The position numbers were made by a program, and so were the translations under genes. Shown in pieces: positions 19,560 to 28,820 of a DNA stretch of 64,000 nucleotides. Below the pieces are notes generated by a model that saw nothing but the letters and a program-made list of their open reading frames with translations, had not been told where the DNA came from and searched no databases. Positions within the stretch are counted from its first letter, which is position 1. Each line of letters opens with the position of its first letter. Source of the stretch: Blautia sp. (GTDB lineage Bacteria > Bacillota > Clostridia > Lachnospirales > Lachnospiraceae); NCBI GenBank assembly GCA_029257805.1, contig JARIAR010000025.1, positions 62,001-126,000 on the forward strand, in the 5' to 3' direction.

Positions 19560-20117
19560 ATGATTTCAGCAGGTGATTTCAAAAACGGTATCACACTGGA
19601 AATTGACGGAAATGTATGTCAGATTGTTGAATTCCAGCATGTAAAACCTGGAAAAGGAGCTGCATTCGTTAGAACAAAATATAAAAACATCATCACAGGA
19701 TCTGTATTGGAGAAATCCTTCCGTCCTACTGAGAAATTCCCGCAGGCACGTATTGAGCGTGTAGATATGAGCTATCTGTACAATGATGGAGAATTATATA
19801 ACTTCATGAATACAGAAACTTATGATCAGGTTGCTCTTACACAGGAACAGGTAGGAGATTCTCTGAAATTCGTAAAAGAGAACGAAGTAGTAAAAATCTG
19901 CTCCCATAACGGAAATGTATTTGCTATTGAACCACCTCTCTTTGTTGAACTGGAAGTAATTGAAACAGAGCCGGGATTTGCTGGTAACACAGCACAGGGT
20001 GCAACAAAACCAGCGACAGTAGAAACTGGTGCACAGGTTCAGGTTCCGTTGTTTGTAAACCAGGGAGATAAATTAAAAATTGATACAAGAACAGGAGAAT
20101 ATTTATCCCGTGTATAA
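19560..20117 (+). CDS. efp: Translation elongation factor P
   Basis: This 185-residue EF-P relieves ribosome stalling at polyproline stretches. It has the KOW-like domain I with the tip loop [14 protein letters not shown], where Lys32 is the residue modified in many bacteria, and two OB domains; the C-terminus [17 protein letters not shown] is standard. An AAGGAGG site precedes the ATG. It is followed by a terminator hairpin at 20156-20186. Confidence 0.98.
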   Translation: MISAGDFKNGITLEIDGNVCQIVEFQHVKPGKGAAFVRTKYKNIITGSVLEKSFRPTEKFPQARIERVDMSYLYNDGELYNFMNTETYDQVALTQEQVGDSLKFVKENEVVKICSHNGNVFAIEPPLFVELEVIETEPGFAGNTAQGATKPATVETGAQVQVPLFVNQGDKLKIDTRTGEYLSRV

Positions 20118-20155
20118 ACGGGAGACTGTTCGTATGAGAATTGCAAAGAACAGTA

Positions 20156-20186
20156 CTGCCATCGGTTTTATACCGGTGGCAGTTTT
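20156..20186 (+). terminator. Terminator after efp
   Basis: CTGCCATCGG (20156-20165) pairs with CCGGTGGCAG (20173-20182) across a 7-base loop, with one G-U pair. A short TTTT follows. The T run is weak, so it may be leaky. Confidence 0.65.
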
Positions 20187-20227
20187 GGATTTCATAGACA
20201 AGTATGGAATAAAACCGGAGGAGCATG

Positions 20228-21235
20228 ATGGAATACAGAGTTTTAGGGAAAACAGGATTGAAAATATCCCGAATGGGATTAGGGGGAATTCCCATACAGA
20301 GAATTGATGCTGAAGGTACAAAAGAATTTATGAAAAGCCTTATGAAGGCAGGGGTTAATTACGTAGATACAGCAAGAGGTTATACAGTTAGTGAAGAATA
20401 TCTTGGATATGCACTGGAAGGAATCAGAGACCAGTTTATTATTGCGACAAAAAGTATGGCAAGAACAAAGGAAGCAATGGAAGCAGATATAGAGAAGAGT
20501 CTTCATAATCTGCGAACAGATTATATTGATCTGTATCAGATACATAATCCCAATATGGAACAGCTTCAACAGGTGATTCATGAAGGTGGAGCACTGGAGG
20601 CTTTACAAGAAGCAAAGAAAGCTGGAAAGATCGGACATATTGGACTGACAGCACATTCGAAAGCGGTATTTGAGCGCGCTCTGGAATTTGATTGGGTAGA
20701 AACCATCATGTTCCCATATAATATTGTGGAAAGTCAGGGAGAAGATCTGATTTCCAGATGTCGGGAAAAAAATATTGGCTTTATAGATATGAAGCCGCTG
20801 GCCGGGGGAGCGATTGAAGATGCCCAGCTGGCTCTTCGTTATGTTTGTGCCAATCCAAATGTAACGGTGGTAATACCGGGAATGGCAGATGAGGAAGAGT
20901 TAAGGGAAAATCTGTTGGCCTGTTCAAATAAAAATTCCTTTACTACAGAGGAGATGGACAGGATGAATAGAATACGAAAAGAACTTGGGACGAACTTCTG
21001 TCGCCGTTGTAATTATTGTGCTCCATGTACAGCGGGAATAAATATTCCAAGTGTTTTTCTGTTTGAAGGATATCTGAAAAGATATAATTTAGGCGAGTGG
21101 GCAAAAGAACGATACAGTACACTTGCCGTAAAGGCTTCCGCCTGTGTTGGGTGTGGAGTATGTGAAACAAGATGTCCCTATCATCTTCCTATTCGAAAGA
21201 TGATTCAAAAATGTGCAGTGGAATTTGGACAGTAA
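20228..21235 (+). CDS. Aldo/keto reductase with C-terminal 4Fe-4S ferredoxin-like domain
   Basis: This 335-residue protein has an aldo/keto reductase TIM barrel (MEYRVLGKTGLKISRMGLGG, DTARGYTVSEEYLG, YIDLYQIHNP, GLTAHS, VVIPGMADEEEL) and a Cys-rich tail. The tail has FCRRCNYCAPCTAGI and ACVGCGVCETRCPYHLPI. The second of these is a classic CxxCxxCxxxCP 4Fe-4S motif. This class is common in anaerobes and probably passes electrons from ferredoxin-like clusters rather than using only NAD(P)H. ATGs at 20225 and 20228 are adjacent after GGAGGAG; I prefer the second. Substrate unknown. Confidence 0.92.
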   Translation: MEYRVLGKTGLKISRMGLGGIPIQRIDAEGTKEFMKSLMKAGVNYVDTARGYTVSEEYLGYALEGIRDQFIIATKSMARTKEAMEADIEKSLHNLRTDYIDLYQIHNPNMEQLQQVIHEGGALEALQEAKKAGKIGHIGLTAHSKAVFERALEFDWVETIMFPYNIVESQGEDLISRCREKNIGFIDMKPLAGGAIEDAQLALRYVCANPNVTVVIPGMADEEELRENLLACSNKNSFTTEEMDRMNRIRKELGTNFCRRCNYCAPCTAGINIPSVFLFEGYLKRYNLGEWAKERYSTLAVKASACVGCGVCETRCPYHLPIRKMIQKCAVEFGQ

Positions 21236-21258
21236 AAATAGAGAGTATTATATGTTAT

Positions 21259-21302
21259 TCCGGTATATCGGGCTGAGAATGTCTGATATACCGGATTTTT
21301 TT
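21259..21302 (+). terminator. Terminator after the aldo/keto reductase gene
   Basis: TCCGGTATATC (21259-21269) pairs with GATATACCGGA (21285-21295), followed by a run of T. Confidence 0.85.
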
Positions 21303-21330
21303 GAAACTATTTTGGGATTTACAGTGTCTA
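21302..21330 (+). promoter_or_regulatory. Candidate ECF-type autoregulatory promoter
   Basis: TGAAAC (21302-21307) and TGTCTA (21325-21330) are 17 bases apart, upstream of the ECF sigma gene. ECF factors often recognise a GAAAC -35 and a CGTC-like -10 and activate their own gene. The -10 here is one base off that pattern. Confidence 0.45.
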
Positions 21331-21390
21331 ATAGTTAGAAACAAGGAAACAAAAAGAGAATTGACCGGTTAATTCACAAGGGGGAACACT

Positions 21391-21930
21391 ATGACAGAGC
21401 TATTAATAAGAAAGGCGAAAAAAGGTGATGCAGATGCATTCTGCCGTTTGATGGATCTTCATATGCAGAGCATATATAAAGTTGCAATGGCTTATCTGAA
21501 AAATGACGAAGATGTTGCAGATGCGATTCAGGAAACAATCCTTGCCTGTTTTCAGAAAATAGGAACTTTGAAACAGAATCGTTATTTTAAAACGTGGCTG
21601 ATCCGTATTTTGATCAATAAGTGCAAAGATATTCTTCAAAATAGAAGCAGGATGGTATATACAGATATGATCCCGGAAATTCCAACTTATGAAGAAACAT
21701 TTGAAAGAGTGGAGTGGAATCAGGTTCTGGATCTTCTGGATGAAAAGTACAGAATCATATTGCTTTTATATTATCTGGAAGGATTCAACACAAGGGAGAT
21801 AGGCGATATTCTGAATATGAAGGAGAGTACGGTAAAAACAAGACTTTCCAGAGGAAGACAGAAGGTGGCAGATGTTTATTCACAGGTTATGCATGAAGGA
21901 AATACAATATATGCAGAAAGCAGGAGGTAG
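21391..21930 (+). CDS. ECF-family RNA polymerase sigma factor
   Basis: This 179-residue sigma factor has region 2 (AFCRLMDLHMQSIYKVAMAYLKNDEDVADAIQETIL) and region 4 (YRIILLLYYLEGFNTREIGDILNMKESTVKTRLSRGR) and no other domains. It resembles SigV/SigW-type cell-envelope stress factors. A GGGGGAAC site precedes the ATG. The partner anti-sigma gene starts 4 bases after its stop. It is likely held inactive by that membrane protein and released on an outside signal. Confidence 0.94.
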   Translation: MTELLIRKAKKGDADAFCRLMDLHMQSIYKVAMAYLKNDEDVADAIQETILACFQKIGTLKQNRYFKTWLIRILINKCKDILQNRSRMVYTDMIPEIPTYEETFERVEWNQVLDLLDEKYRIILLLYYLEGFNTREIGDILNMKESTVKTRLSRGRQKVADVYSQVMHEGNTIYAESRR

Positions 21931-21934
21931 ATTT

Positions 21935-23437
21935 ATGAAGTTAAATGACAAGGAAAAAATAATACAAAAAGAGTTGAGAAAAGAAGTGGAAATTCCAGAC
22001 GAAGTACAAACTAAGGTACAAGAAGCATATCGGATGATAGAAAATCATGAGATCCTTCAGGAAAAACGAGAAAAAAGATCGTATGATCGGCTGTCTGTGA
22101 TGGCAAAGGCAGCGGGAAGTGTAGCTGCGGTCCTTTTCGTTGGCTTTGTGGTATGTGTGGCAAATCCGGTTATGGCGAGGGAACTGCCGGTTGTTGGCGG
22201 ATTATTTGCGGTACTTCAGGACAAGGTAAGCTTTTTTGGAAATTTTGCAGATAAGGCAGAGCCTCTTGTAGAGCCGGAGACAACAGAAGAAGCAAAGGAT
22301 ACAGATGATGGTGCATATGTAAAAACAAAGGATGGCCTTACGATTCGTTTTGCTGAAGTATATGCAAACAGTCAGAAAATTTATCTGACAATGGAGGTAA
22401 AAAGTGAAGAGCCGTTTCCAGATACCATGATGATGAAAACAGAGCAGAATTCCCAGTTGCCTGTATTTTATATGAATTACACAAGAGATTACAGCTTTTT
22501 AAGTGAACTTCCAGAAGAGTATCAGTATCCGGAAGCCTTAAAATCTGCAGATATTGCATATCCGGAAGGGGAGTTTCTTGATGAAAATACATATGCATGC
22601 ATCTGGTCGATCGATCTGGAGCATGATATGCAGGATACATCAGAGTACGATCGAAAATATGACGAAATGACCCAGGGTGTTCTTGATGAAATGGGAGTGA
22701 CAAATGATGATTTGGATGATGAAACAGAGGAAGGTTACGCATTGTTAAGCGAGTTTATTGATAAAGTGAGCGAACGTGGCGGAAGTTTAAGAAGTGAAAT
22801 AAAACAAATCCCTGTACCTGAAACATTTACGCTTAGTCTTAATATTGAAAAATTTGTTGGAGCTAAGGCAAATCCAGAATATTGGGATAATGGTTATTCA
22901 GAGGAGGAACTTTCCGCAATGTCTGATAAAGAATGGCGTGAAGTTATGAACCAGGTACCGGAAGAATACAGGACACATCCTAATAAACATGAAAACTTCT
23001 GGTATGAAGGTGGATGGGAATTTGAGATTCCTATAACAATCGATGACAGTCAGACAGAGATACTTGAAATTAATGAAACAAATGATAAGGGAGTCGGTCT
23101 TAAATCTATTATGAAAACACCGTATGAAATAACGATCGAAGAACTTTATGAGGAAGGCTCTGATGCAGACTCGTTTCTTGTGGCCCTGGATGCAAACGGA
23201 AATAAACTTCCAAATGCAGCTTTAGTAGGAAATACAAATAATTTCATGATTCAGGACAGAGATATTTCTACAGTAGATATTTATATCCTTGATTATATAC
23301 AGTATATGGACGAATTGAAGGGGGAGGATAAATATAATAATAACGAAAATAAACCGGAAGAGGAAAAGTGGAGTACACTTCTTGAGAAGAACGCAAAATA
23401 TCATAAAACGATTCATTTTGAAGATAAAACAGAATAG
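21935..23437 (+). CDS. Membrane anti-sigma factor with DUF4179-type domain
   Basis: This 500-residue protein pairs with the ECF sigma factor just upstream. Residues 1-50 are a charged cytosolic segment that would bind the sigma factor. A single membrane helix lies at about 57-77 (AGSVAAVLFVGFVVCVANPV). The long extracellular part begins near residue 85 with the DUF4179-like domain (VKTKDGLTIRFAEVYANSQKIYLTMEVKSEE). Related proteins are regulators of ECF factors. The extracellular part is large (over 400 residues) and acidic, so it likely senses the signal. AGGAGG precedes the ATG at 21935. Confidence 0.85.
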   Translation: MKLNDKEKIIQKELRKEVEIPDEVQTKVQEAYRMIENHEILQEKREKRSYDRLSVMAKAAGSVAAVLFVGFVVCVANPVMARELPVVGGLFAVLQDKVSFFGNFADKAEPLVEPETTEEAKDTDDGAYVKTKDGLTIRFAEVYANSQKIYLTMEVKSEEPFPDTMMMKTEQNSQLPVFYMNYTRDYSFLSELPEEYQYPEALKSADIAYPEGEFLDENTYACIWSIDLEHDMQDTSEYDRKYDEMTQGVLDEMGVTNDDLDDETEEGYALLSEFIDKVSERGGSLRSEIKQIPVPETFTLSLNIEKFVGAKANPEYWDNGYSEEELSAMSDKEWREVMNQVPEEYRTHPNKHENFWYEGGWEFEIPITIDDSQTEILEINETNDKGVGLKSIMKTPYEITIEELYEEGSDADSFLVALDANGNKLPNAALVGNTNNFMIQDRDISTVDIYILDYIQYMDELKGEDKYNNNENKPEEEKWSTLLEKNAKYHKTIHFEDKTE

Positions 23438-23451
23438 AAGAAATGAAAAAA

Positions 23452-23485
23452 AAGAAGGCGCCGAAATCAGGCGCCTTCTTTTGTA
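23452..23485. terminator. Bidirectional terminator
   Basis: AAGAAGGCGCC (23452-23462) and GGCGCCTTCTT (23470-23480) form a perfect 11-bp stem. A-rich sequence lies left and T-rich right, so it can end the anti-sigma gene and the minus-strand tRNA. Confidence 0.9.
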
Positions 23486-23558
23486 AGCTGGAAATGAGAC
23501 TCGAACTCACGACCCCTTCATTACGAGTGAAGTGCTCTACCGACTGAGCTATTCCAGC
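23486..23558 (-). tRNA. tRNA-Thr (anticodon CGT)
   Basis: Reading the minus strand, the acceptor stem is GCTGGAA/TTCCAGC, the D arm contains AGCTCAGTCGGTAGAGC, the anticodon stem CTTCA/TGAAG encloses loop CTCGTAA (anticodon CGT), and the T arm contains GTTCGAGTC. The length is 73 bases. CCA is not encoded. A promoter-like TTGCAT-16-TATAAT lies upstream at 23606-23579. Confidence 0.95.
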
Positions 23559-23578
23559 TTATGCGAAATACAATCATT

Positions 23579-23606
23579 ATTATAACGCATTTTGACAAAA
23601 ATGCAA
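23579..23606 (-). promoter_or_regulatory. Promoter of tRNA-Thr
   Basis: On the minus strand, TTGCAT (23606-23601) and TATAAT (23584-23579) are spaced 16 bases, about 20 bases before the tRNA 5' end. Confidence 0.65.
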
Positions 23607-23622
23607 GTGAAAAAAATATTAT

Positions 23623-23657
23623 TTGCAAAATGAAGCTTTTATGCTATTATATAGCAT
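23623..23657 (+). promoter_or_regulatory. Promoter with overlapping inverted repeat before the M20/pot operon
   Basis: TTGCAA (23623-23628) and TATTAT (23645-23650) are 16 bases apart. A perfect inverted repeat, ATGCTAT-TAT-ATAGCAT (23641-23657), covers the -10 element, as expected for a repressor operator. Confidence 0.55.
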
Positions 23658-23707
23658 GATACGCATAAAAGACACCCATAAAAGTGATACCGGGAGGGTG
23701 AAGTAGG

Positions 23708-25012
23708 ATGGATCAGATTGAAGAAAGAATTATTCATATAATTGAAGCACATAGAAGAGAAATCGAAATTTTTGCAAAGGATATAGAGTCTCATCCTGAG
23801 CCTGGATTTTATGAAGAAAGGACAGCCGCTCATATTGCGGCTTTTTTGCGTACACTTGGTTTGAACATACATGAGCATCTTGCACGGACAGGAGTACGTG
23901 CAGACTGGATGGAGCAGGATGGGCCTAATGTTACGATTATTTCGGAAATGGATGCCATTGGCTGCAGAAAGCATCCAATGGCAGATTTGAATAATGGAAC
24001 AGCACATGCATGCGGACACCACGCACAGGTTGCTGCCATGATTGGCGCAGCATTGGCTCTTACCGATGAGGAAGTGAGGGCTTCCCTGTCTGGGTCCGTA
24101 TCTTTTTTTGCTGTTCCTGCAGAAGAATATATTGACGCAGAGAAACGAAAACATCTTCGTAACAATGGAATTGGTTTTCCTGGCTCTGGAAAAAGTGAAC
24201 TGATACGCACAGGTGCATTTAACAATTCGGATATTCTCCTGACTACTCATGTTCACATGGTTCCTGTGGAAGAGGATTTTTATCTGGGGAATCCGTCCTG
24301 TAATGGTTTTATGGCTGAAGAGGTACTGGTAAAAGGAAAAGCGGCCCATGCAGCCATTGCCCCATGGGATGGCGTTAATGCTTTGAGCATTGCCACAAGT
24401 GCGATACAGATGATGGGATTAATGAGAGAAACTTTTCGAGAAGCCGATCATGTACGGCTTCATAATGTAATACGAAAAGCAGGAGATATTATCAATAGTG
24501 TTCCTGACGAAGCTGTTATCGAAACAAAAGTGAGAGCTTCCTCCTTGGAACGGATACGGGAAATTCAGGAGATGGTGAATCGTGCATATGATGGAGCAGC
24601 ATATGCATTTGGAGGGAGTGTAGAAAAAGAACTTTTGCAGGGATATATGCCGGTACGGTATCGTGAAGCTGATAAGGTTATGATTGAAGCTGCAAAACTT
24701 TTAGGGTGTAGTTATAGAACCGTAAACAAAGGTGATTTTAATAATGCTTGCACGGATGTAGGGGATCTGACACAGATTTTTCCTGTATTAAATTTTACGT
24801 TTGGAGGATTTGAAGGAACCCTGCATAGTTCCGAATTTCAAATTGTGGATCCTGAACTTGCCTATATTCAGTCTGCAAAAATGCTGGCATTAACGGCATA
24901 CCGGCTTTTGCGTGGAAAGGCTGAAGAAGCAGAAAACATCATAAGAAATTACACCCCTGTATTTAACAGGGAAAGTTATTGTACCTATATAAAGGAGCAT
25001 TATCATATTTAA
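23708..25012 (+). CDS. M20-family amidohydrolase
   Basis: This 434-residue metallopeptidase-like amidohydrolase is of the M20D/AbgB type. Metal-binding segments are [18 protein letters not shown] and the catalytic VPAEEY; a dimerisation domain follows ([26 protein letters not shown]), then [15 protein letters not shown] near the end. It hydrolyses an N-acyl or amide bond in the cytoplasm, but the substrate is unknown. It is followed after 22 bases by a polyamine-type ABC transporter, so it may act on the imported compound, for example an N-acylated amine. GGGAGGGTG precedes the ATG. Confidence 0.88.
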   Translation: MDQIEERIIHIIEAHRREIEIFAKDIESHPEPGFYEERTAAHIAAFLRTLGLNIHEHLARTGVRADWMEQDGPNVTIISEMDAIGCRKHPMADLNNGTAHACGHHAQVAAMIGAALALTDEEVRASLSGSVSFFAVPAEEYIDAEKRKHLRNNGIGFPGSGKSELIRTGAFNNSDILLTTHVHMVPVEEDFYLGNPSCNGFMAEEVLVKGKAAHAAIAPWDGVNALSIATSAIQMMGLMRETFREADHVRLHNVIRKAGDIINSVPDEAVIETKVRASSLERIREIQEMVNRAYDGAAYAFGGSVEKELLQGYMPVRYREADKVMIEAAKLLGCSYRTVNKGDFNNACTDVGDLTQIFPVLNFTFGGFEGTLHSSEFQIVDPELAYIQSAKMLALTAYRLLRGKAEEAENIIRNYTPVFNRESYCTYIKEHYHI

Positions 25013-25034
25013 TCCGATATATAAGGAGGTAAAA

Positions 25035-26120
25035 ATGAATAAAATTTCATTGGAATTAAAAAATATTAAAAAAAGTTTTACGCAGGATGAAGACGTATTA
25101 AAGGGAGTTAGTCTTTCTGTTTCTCAGGGAGAATTTATTACGTTATTAGGCTCTTCCGGATGTGGGAAAACAACAACTCTGCGAATAATTGCAGGACTTG
25201 AAATGCCGGATGAAGGTCAGGTGTTTCTGGATGGAGTTGATGTAACAACAATGGAACCAAATAAAAGAAATGTAAATACCGTATTTCAGAACTATGCCCT
25301 TTTTCCTCATATGACAGTGGAAGAAAATGTAGGATATGGACTGAAGCTTAAGAAACTTTCCAAAAAAGAAATTAGGAAAAAAGTTTCGCATATACTGGAT
25401 CTTGTACAGCTTTCCGGATATGAAAAACGAAAGCCGTCAGAACTTTCAGGAGGACAGAGACAGAGGGTTGCGATTGCCCGTGCACTTGTGAATAATCCCA
25501 AAGTTCTTCTTTTAGATGAGCCGCTGGGAGCGTTGGATTTGCAGCTTCGGCGTGCAATGCAGCATGAATTAAAGAGACTTCAGAAAAAACTGGGAATTAC
25601 ATTTGTATATATTACACATGATCAGGAAGAAGCCATTAATATGTCTGATCGGATTGCGGTTATGAATGAGGGACTGTTTGAACAGATTGGAACTCCGGAT
25701 GAAATATATAACCATCCCAAGACAAGTTATGTGGCCACTTTTGTAGGAAATGCAAATATTTTAAGAGGAAAAGTGGAAACATACACAGAAAATCAGGCGC
25801 TTATTGCTTTGGGTGGTGGACAACTTCTTATTGAAACAAATGGAGAGAAGCTGGTTCCGGGAGAAACGGTTACCATTGCTGTGCGCAGTGAAAACATTTT
25901 ATTAGATGAAGATTGTGGCTGTGGAATGGAAGCGATTGTAGAAGAAAAAACTTTTTCTGGTGGACAGTTGCGTATGGTATTAAGACTTCCTGACGGAGTA
26001 AAAGTTGTTGCAAGCCGATACGGAATTGATGCGAATGTATATGTGAATCAGAAGGTGTGTTGGAGATTTCAGGCAGAGGATGCTGTTCTGGTAGACAGAA
26101 AGGAGGGAGAGAATGCCTGA
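25035..26120 (+). CDS. potA: Spermidine/putrescine-type ABC transporter ATP-binding protein
   Basis: This 361-residue ATPase has Walker [11 protein letters not shown]-loop [10 protein letters not shown], signature [14 protein letters not shown], Walker [13 protein letters not shown], and a C-terminal TOBE-type regulatory domain from about residue 240. Sequence and gene order match PotA. It overlaps potB by 8 bases. Imported substrate is inferred as a polyamine from gene order; related systems can carry other cations or compatible solutes. Confidence 0.9.
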   Translation: MNKISLELKNIKKSFTQDEDVLKGVSLSVSQGEFITLLGSSGCGKTTTLRIIAGLEMPDEGQVFLDGVDVTTMEPNKRNVNTVFQNYALFPHMTVEENVGYGLKLKKLSKKEIRKKVSHILDLVQLSGYEKRKPSELSGGQRQRVAIARALVNNPKVLLLDEPLGALDLQLRRAMQHELKRLQKKLGITFVYITHDQEEAINMSDRIAVMNEGLFEQIGTPDEIYNHPKTSYVATFVGNANILRGKVETYTENQALIALGGGQLLIETNGEKLVPGETVTIAVRSENILLDEDCGCGMEAIVEEKTFSGGQLRMVLRLPDGVKVVASRYGIDANVYVNQKVCWRFQAEDAVLVDRKEGENA

Positions 26121-26967
26121 AAAACAGAAAAAGTCAGTATGGATGCTTCTCCCGTTGTATTTGTTTACCATTGTTTTTGTAGCATGTCCGCTTATTTATA
26201 TGGTTGCTTTAAGCTTTTCATCGGCCAATTCCGGATATGGGGTGGAATGGACATTTACAATAGAAAACTATAAAAAGATATTAGAACCGGTATATCTGAA
26301 TACATTTGTAGAATCTTTTCGTCTTGCCCTAACAAGTACGTTCATTATTTCGGTTCTTGGATATCCTTTTGGATATTTTATGGCCAGGCTGCCCAAAAGA
26401 AAAAAAGAAAAAGCAATGTTATTTTTGATGCTTCCGTTTTGGCTGAATTCTCTTATTCGTTTATATGGATGGATTATTATTTTGCAAAAAAAGGGGATTC
26501 TCAATTATATACTGGAAAAATTGGGGATTATTGAAGAGCCGCTTGCAATTTTATATAGCTATCCGGCGATTGTTATCGGAATGGTATATGTACTTCTGCC
26601 ATTTATGGCATTATCAGTGTATTCCAGTGCAGAAAAGCTGGACTGGTCACTTGTAGAAGCTGCCAGAGATCTGGGGGCAACAAAAACGCAGGCATTTTTG
26701 CATATTACACTAAAACTTACGTTTCCAGGTCTTTTATCAGGAATTATTTTAACATTGATTCCATCTATGGGCTTATTTTTTATTGCGGACATACTTGGAG
26801 GAAATAAGATCGTTCTTGTAGGAAGTCTGATTCAGGAGCAGATGACAAGAGGCAGCAACTGGCCTTTTGCAGCAGCTCTTGCGGTTATTTTAATGTTTTT
26901 GACAACTGCAATGATCATGATCTATCGTAAGATTACAAATGCAAAGGAACTGGAGGGAATTGGATGA
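26113..26967 (+). CDS. potB: ABC transporter permease PotB-type
   Basis: This 284-residue permease has about six membrane helices and the EAA loop [27 protein letters not shown]. It matches PotB by order and pattern. AAGGAGGG precedes the ATG at 26113, which overlaps potA; its stop overlaps the potC start by 4 bases. Confidence 0.9.
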   Translation: MPEKQKKSVWMLLPLYLFTIVFVACPLIYMVALSFSSANSGYGVEWTFTIENYKKILEPVYLNTFVESFRLALTSTFIISVLGYPFGYFMARLPKRKKEKAMLFLMLPFWLNSLIRLYGWIIILQKKGILNYILEKLGIIEEPLAILYSYPAIVIGMVYVLLPFMALSVYSSAEKLDWSLVEAARDLGATKTQAFLHITLKLTFPGLLSGIILTLIPSMGLFFIADILGGNKIVLVGSLIQEQMTRGSNWPFAAALAVILMFLTTAMIMIYRKITNAKELEGIG

Positions 26968-27746
26968 AGAAGAATTCAAAATTTTCAGGATTTTATCTGG
27001 GGTTGATTTTTTTTCTGATGTATCTTCCCATTGCAGTGGTGGTGATATTTTCTTTTAATGAATCAAAACTTCCAGTGGCATTTACCGGATTCTCTTTAAA
27101 GTGGTACGATGCTTTGTTTCACAATCATGCAATAATGGAGGCTCTTAAGAATAGTTTGATTCTGGGAGCTGCAAGTTGTTTTACAGCTGGAATCATTGGA
27201 ACGCTAGGCGCTGTAGGACTTTTTCGTGTACATTGGAAATCAAAAGGGGTATTGGAATATATTTCCATACTTCCGTTGATGATTCCGGAAATTATTCTTG
27301 GAATGGTACTTATGGCGTTTTTTTACATGCTTGGGATTCCCTTTGGGATGCTGACTCTTCTTATCGGACATACGGTTTTTTGCGTTCCATATATATTAAT
27401 GGAAGTGAAAGCACGGCTTGTGGGAATGGATCCTTCTCTTGAAGAAGCTGCAAGAGATCTTGGAGCAGGATCTTTTCGGGCATTCTGGGATATTACGCTC
27501 CCACTTGTAATGCCGGCTGTTATTTCAGGATCGCTTCTTGCTTTTGCAATGTCCATGGACGATGTGGTGATCAGTATTTTTGTAAATGGACCAAGATTAT
27601 CTACGCTTCCAATAAAAGTTTATACGCAGATGAAAACAGGTGTAACGCCGGAAATTAATGCGTTATGTACAATTATGCTGGTAATTACGCTTTTAGTACT
27701 TTTAATATACACAATGATAAAAAAATATGGAAAAAGGAGAAAATAG
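26964..27746 (+). CDS. potC: ABC transporter permease PotC-type
   Basis: This 260-residue permease has about six helices and the EAA loop [44 protein letters not shown] is a segment typical of PotC. It pairs with PotB to form the channel. It starts inside the potB stop (ATGA) and is followed 4 bases later by the binding-protein gene. Confidence 0.9.
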   Translation: MKKNSKFSGFYLGLIFFLMYLPIAVVVIFSFNESKLPVAFTGFSLKWYDALFHNHAIMEALKNSLILGAASCFTAGIIGTLGAVGLFRVHWKSKGVLEYISILPLMIPEIILGMVLMAFFYMLGIPFGMLTLLIGHTVFCVPYILMEVKARLVGMDPSLEEAARDLGAGSFRAFWDITLPLVMPAVISGSLLAFAMSMDDVVISIFVNGPRLSTLPIKVYTQMKTGVTPEINALCTIMLVITLLVLLIYTMIKKYGKRRK

Positions 27747-27750
27747 ACAT

Positions 27751-28791
27751 ATGAAAACAAAAAAAATAGCAGCAGTTTGTCTCACAGCAGCTCTTTCTAT
27801 TTCTGCTCTTGCAGGATGCGGCGGAGAAAAGAAAAAAGAAAAAGAACTGGTTCTTTTTACATGGGAAGGGATGTTTCCACAGGAAGTATTAGAGGGGTTT
27901 GAAGAAGAGACAGGAATTAAAGTTGTATATTCCAATTTTGACACAGACGAAACAATGCTGGAAAAATTGTCCCAGGCAAAAGGCGGAGATTATGATGTGG
28001 TAATTGCAGATGATTACATCATTGAAAAGGCGGTAGAACAGGGACTTGTAAAAAAACTGGAAAAAGAAAAAATAAAAAATATCGGCAATATAAATCCTTT
28101 ATATCAGGGACAATTTTATGATGAAAAAAATGAATACACAGTTCCGTATGGCGCAGGAATCCCATTGATCGTATACGATCCGGAACAGGTAAATATTGAA
28201 ATAGAAGGTTACAGTGACTTGTGGAATCCGGAGTTAAAAGACAGCCTTGCTCTTGTTGCAAATTATCGCGTGATCTGTGGAATTACACAATTGTCTATGG
28301 GAAAAAGCTTAAATGAAGAAGATCCTGCAGTTATTGAAAAAACAGGCGAGCGTTTAAAGGAACTGGCGCCGAATGTTCGCATGATCCAGGAAGATAATAC
28401 ACAGAATGCATTACTAAACGGAGAAGCTAGTGTGGGATTTCTTTATACTTCCCAGGTAACGGCTGCTCTTTCAGAAAACCCGGATTTAAAAGTGGTATAT
28501 CCAAAAGAAGGATTGGGATTTGGAATTATGAATATGTTTGTTCCAAGTGAAGCACCTTCTTCAGAGGCTGCGTATCAGTTTATTGATTATATTTTGGAAC
28601 CGGAAAATGCAGCAAAATGTTTTGACCACATAGGATACTATTGTACAAATAAGGCAGCAGATAAGCTGGTGAATCCAAATCTTGTAGTGCCGGATGAAGT
28701 AACAAAAGGAGAAATTGTCCAGAATGTAAGTAAAGAGGCGGAAGAAGCATACGGAAAAATCTGGACAGAATTTAAGGCAGCCTGCAATTAA
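27751..28791 (+). CDS. potD: Polyamine-type extracellular substrate-binding lipoprotein
   Basis: This 346-residue lipoprotein has a signal peptide with lipobox ALAGC at about residues 18-22, then a type 2 periplasmic-binding fold (LVLFTWEGMFPQEVLEGFEEETGIKVVYSNFDTDETMLEKLSQAKGGDYDVVIADDYIIEKAVEQGLV). The pattern is that of PotD/PotF. The ATG at 27751 has an AAGGAGAAAA site. It is last of the M20-potABCD set. The exact ligand is unproven. Confidence 0.9.
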   Translation: MKTKKIAAVCLTAALSISALAGCGGEKKKEKELVLFTWEGMFPQEVLEGFEEETGIKVVYSNFDTDETMLEKLSQAKGGDYDVVIADDYIIEKAVEQGLVKKLEKEKIKNIGNINPLYQGQFYDEKNEYTVPYGAGIPLIVYDPEQVNIEIEGYSDLWNPELKDSLALVANYRVICGITQLSMGKSLNEEDPAVIEKTGERLKELAPNVRMIQEDNTQNALLNGEASVGFLYTSQVTAALSENPDLKVVYPKEGLGFGIMNMFVPSEAPSSEAAYQFIDYILEPENAAKCFDHIGYYCTNKAADKLVNPNLVVPDEVTKGEIVQNVSKEAEEAYGKIWTEFKAACN

Positions 28792-28820
28792 AGCAATGGG
28801 AAATCAAAGGGGGATAAAAG

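Noticed and set aside
20080-20307. 75-codon plus-strand frame between efp and the aldo/keto reductase
   Set aside because: It contains the efp terminator hairpin and overlaps the reductase start in another frame. No ribosome-binding site or homology seen.
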